Of a stretch of DNA of 64,000 nt, positions 57,684 to 64,000 are shown in pieces. The notes below the pieces were generated by a model. The model saw nothing but the letters and a program-made list of their open reading frames with translations. It was not told where the DNA came from and did not search any database. Every line of letters starts with the position of its first letter. The stretch's first letter is position 1. The position numbers and the translations under genes were made by a program. Source of the stretch: Phaseolus vulgaris (taxonomy: Eukaryota > Streptophyta > Magnoliopsida > Fabales > Fabaceae). The stretch covers positions 46,887,947 through 46,951,946 of the forward strand of contig NC_023756.2 in the NCBI RefSeq assembly GCF_000499845.2, written 5' to 3'.

Positions 57684-58331
57684 TTGTTTATGTATGCGTT
57701 TTTTCCTATCATGCCCACAGTTGTTCCTTCAAAACTGAGAGGTCAATTATTAAAATTTTTGAAAATATCAAAGTTAAAGTAGTAAAATGTATAATTTAAA
57801 ATATATTGTATTGGAAAGTCACCTCACATAAATCATATTATCATCATAATTTTAATTTAATAATTAAAGTTTAATGGATGAAAGGATAAAATATGTAAAA
57901 TTTATAACTTTAATGGTAAAATTAGTAAAAATATAAAAGCATAATGATAAAATATATTTTAACTTTATATAGTGAAATGGTTAGGATACAAAGTTAGAGA
58001 AATAAAAAAGAAGAATAATAAACCATTGTTATAATTGAGTAAAAGAGATAAAAGAAATAAAGAAAGGGTAAAAAATAGCAATGACCATTTTAAATTTTAC
58101 CATAACAAACTTCCCAGTTTCAAATTATTCTTTCTTCCATCTACCTTACATACAACCCCTCTTTCTTTAAAAAAAAAAACTCAGTAATTAATAGTAAACA
58201 AAACCAAATCTTATTATGTAGGTTATGTACTAGTTTTTTTTTTTTTTTTCTTAGGCTCCTAATCATGCTTGTATAAACGGATAATAAATATTATTAAATA
58301 TATACTTAATTTAATATTGATTAATTTAGTG

Positions 58332-58700
58332 TTAAATGTGTTTTTTCGTCCATATAACACAAAATAAGTTTTTGTTATCTTTAGTTTAAATTTTAGATAT
58401 TCGAAGTACTTGTAGTAAGAAAACTATTGAAATTACTATTTTATTAATGTTTTTGGACATAATAAACAAATTTATTTTCAACATGAACTATATTATAATA
58501 ACATCCACATTAGCAATGAGTATGTAGGAAATGATTTAACATCGTAATCTACAATGAAAATTTATTTGTCACGTATAAAAAAAACTGACAATAACCAATC
58601 TCAATAGTTTTCTTATTACAAGTATTTAGGAGGTCTAAAGTTTGAACTAGAGATGAAAACAAATTTTGAGTAAAAGTACAATGATAAAACACATATTTAA
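58332..58700. mobile_element. MITE-like element with terminal inverted repeats (copy 3)
   Basis: Begins TTAAATGTGTTTTTTCGTCC and ends AAAACACATATTTAA, inverted. It also shares the ACTTGTAGTAAGAAAA/TTTTCTTATTACAAGT inverted pair internally, so it could form a long hairpin. Related to 19492-19833 and 32019-32473 but more diverged. Confidence 0.65.
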
Positions 58701-58839
58701 TCCATTAATCTATTTTTAGGGATGAATTAGATCCTCGTGTCGTTTAGCACTACATCATACTACCAATGCATGTTTATTTTTGTACACTATATAATGACAA
58801 CGTTTAAACATTTATGACCGTATTGTAAATTGAAGTAGT

Positions 58840-60408
58840 GGAAGTTTGGAAGTAGTATTAAAGATGATGTCATTTCCTCTATTTATATAGTTTTTTTTTA
58901 CTTATCTTCTCTCATCAATCATTTTCGTCAAAATATTACAAATTTAAATAATAACATTTATATATCTTATCTTTAGAATAATTTAAAAAATATCAATCAT
59001 ATCTTTTATCTCTAGAATAATTACAATAAATCCAAATAATATCAATCATATATTTTATCTTAATGTCACAACATATTTAAATAATGACAACAATCAATTC
59101 ATGAGTTTATAAAAAAATATCTAAATAAAAAATTATCAATTATATTTTATTAATTTTTTCGTATCTCCATTTAATTAAAAGAGAAGTAATTTTTCTATTA
59201 CTATTAGAAAAGTTTAAATTATTTATAATTTATATAGTACATTTTGAAATACATTTTAAAATTATGCCATCATCAAATTATATTGTCAATTATATAATTT
59301 GAAATATATTTATAAATGGTATACTTTATAAACATATTTACTAAATAATATTAAATACATCTTTAAATCTTAAAATATATTTTAAATTATGTAATATTAA
59401 ATAAATTTTTGAATTGTCTATTTTTTTTTTATATTTTAGATTTTATAATTCAAAGTAATATTACAACACACACAAAAATACATATTAATGGACCAACAAT
59501 AATAATTAAACTTAAAAAAATTTAATTGTATTTTAGATTTTATAATTTAAAATAATATCACAACACAGACAAAAATAATAATTAAACTTATTTTTTTTTT
59601 AAAAAAAGCTGCGCATGAAATCAAAATCAGAATTGCAACAAACTTAAATGGCAATTACAATTGTAAAATGCCTGAAAAAAAATTGAATGGTAAAATGTGT
59701 GACACATGAATAATCTAGAGAAGAAATGTACCACTAATCTAATTAATTTATTTCACATTTTTTTAATTTTTATAAAATTAATGTGATATAAACATCAAAC
59801 TCAAATTTAGTAGTTGAGAGATGAAATATATATAAAAAAAACAAAATAGATCTTAAAATTTGTAAATTTAAGGATTATTTTTAAAATTATTATTTATTAA
59901 AAATAAATTATCATATTAAAAAATTATAACAAATGAGTCTTTTCTTTTTTTCAACTAAAAAATCATAAATTATCAATTTTATAAGTTACAACAAATGATT
60001 CTAATAGATGCTGATATATGAATAGACTATAGAGTTAAATTTCACTAAACAATTATAATTATTATATGATAAATTTTTTTATCATAATAAACCAATCAAT
60101 ATTATAAATTGAGACATAAATTTTAAATATATCTAATAATTATGATTAAGTTATTACCATATTTAAATATTAAGTTGACTATGTTTTAATCACAATATAT
60201 GAATAGGTGCAGTCATAATTTTATTTTTATTTTTTAATATGTATTTATATTTATTAGAATGAACTTTAAATTTATACTAACAATATAAATATACAAGTAA
60301 TATGTTTTCGCTAGTTATAAATAAAGTGACTTCTAGGCCAAATGAAATAGAAGAAGACGAATGTGTTCTTCTCTTGAACCTTTAACCTCTCATTCTACTA
60401 CATAAACT
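58840..60408 (+). repeat. 1.6-kb direct repeat, right copy
   Basis: Partner of 49590-51232. It carries one copy of the 50-bp repeat block where the left copy has two. A TATAAATA box sits at 60316-60323, about 90 bases from its right end and 745 bases upstream of the first helicase exon. Confidence 0.85.
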
Positions 60409-61065
60409 CCAGTTACTGCCCATAAGAAGATCTGATAAAATGGAAAAGCTTGCATGAGATGAAGTTCTACATCTTATCATTTGTATATTGTAGTTTATAG
60501 GTGGTTGCGTGGAAAATTTCATTCATTGTGATTTTTTAATTTGGTTATGTTTCCTTTAATCTCATCTAGGTAAAGATTGAAATCTTTGAAAGTTATTCTT
60601 ATGAGTAACATGATTTAGTTTGGATCAGTTATGTGGTTTGGTAAGCTAGATGGATATGTTTTATGTTGCAATCTACTATCTTAGGGGGCTTTTGGGTGAA
60701 TGACATTTGGGTATACACTCTTGTTAAAGATAGTTATTCTAATCTATATAGAGAGAGGAATTTGATTGTTTTTAATATGTATCTTAAGTATATTGTACCC
60801 TATATTTTAAAAATTTATGTTTCACTATATCAGACTTGTAATGTTTCACTATATTAGACTTGTGCATCAATCGTCATCTGTGTTTTAGGGTCAGTGTTTG
60901 CAATGTGCTGTATGTATGTACTATACACATATTTTCTTATTGTTCTATATGGTGAAATATTTTTGATTTTGCTTATTTGAGAAGCATTTAATTTGTTGGT
61001 GCATGCTGTTTAGGGCAAGTTGTATGGGTTTTGTTATCTTATAAGTGTTTTTGTCAATAATGCAG

Positions 61066-64000
<2,935 letters not shown>

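Larger units (their letters stand above)
56312..61065. other. Intergenic repeat-rich region between copia and the PRP16-like copy
   Basis: Contains a TCGACTCGG-type degenerate repeat (56455-56740), a small hydrophobic open frame (56901-57095), a tandem duplication (57088-57683), a third MITE-like element (58332-58700) and the right copy of the 1.6-kb repeat (58840-60408). I looked for upstream exons of the helicase gene and found none. Confidence 0.6.

Overview
This is a plant nuclear window: AT-rich, with long introns carrying canonical GT/AG borders and a heavy load of transposon remnants. No tRNA, rRNA, CRISPR or operon structure is visible. Dispersed repeats and protein details that I associate with legumes suggest a papilionoid legume of the Phaseoleae type (Phaseolus/Vigna/Glycine relatives). 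That assignment is inference, not a database result.

Layout. 1-5880 (+): 3' part of a tesmin/TSO1-like CXC gene (TCX5/6, LIN54-type), with a young SINE in an intron. 8260-15088 (-): a complete 18-exon peroxisomal beta-oxidation multifunctional protein of the AIM1 type. 15.1-22.4 kb: AT-rich intergenic DNA with a 0.6-kb direct repeat pair and a MITE-like element. 22393-24611 (+): an ABI-like subunit of the SCAR/WAVE complex, convergent with 25144-27642 (-): a PRONE-domain RopGEF. 27.6-37 kb: intergenic with nested transposon debris and a possible two-exon small gene. 38314-41310 (+): a TRM/LONGIFOLIA-like DUF4378 protein. 43358-46441 (-): AUGMIN subunit 1, with a decayed duplicate of its second exon in intron 1. 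46.5-61 kb: repeat-rich, holding a nearly complete but broken Ty1/copia element (51359-56306, TTAAT target duplication) between two copies of a 1.6-kb direct repeat. 61066-64000 (+): a PRP16-type DEAH-box splicing helicase that appears to lack its 5' part and has an in-frame TAG, so it is probably a pseudogene copy; it runs off the window.

Exon models were built by hand from splice consensus and reading phase. Every complete model closes in frame: AIM1 724 aa, ABIL 256 aa, RopGEF 550 aa, TRM-like 857 aa, AUG1 281 aa. The genes are unrelated housekeeping or cytoskeletal loci, although three bear on cytoskeleton control: ABIL (actin nucleation), RopGEF (ROP GTPase activation) and AUG1 (microtubule nucleation), with the TRM-like protein a likely fourth. 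This proximity may be coincidental. I did not find a new multi-gene system. The most notable items are the AUG1 ghost exon, the PRP16-like copy with one stop codon, the candidate 63-aa gene, the 1.6-kb repeats around the copia element, and nested or precisely bounded transposon insertions.
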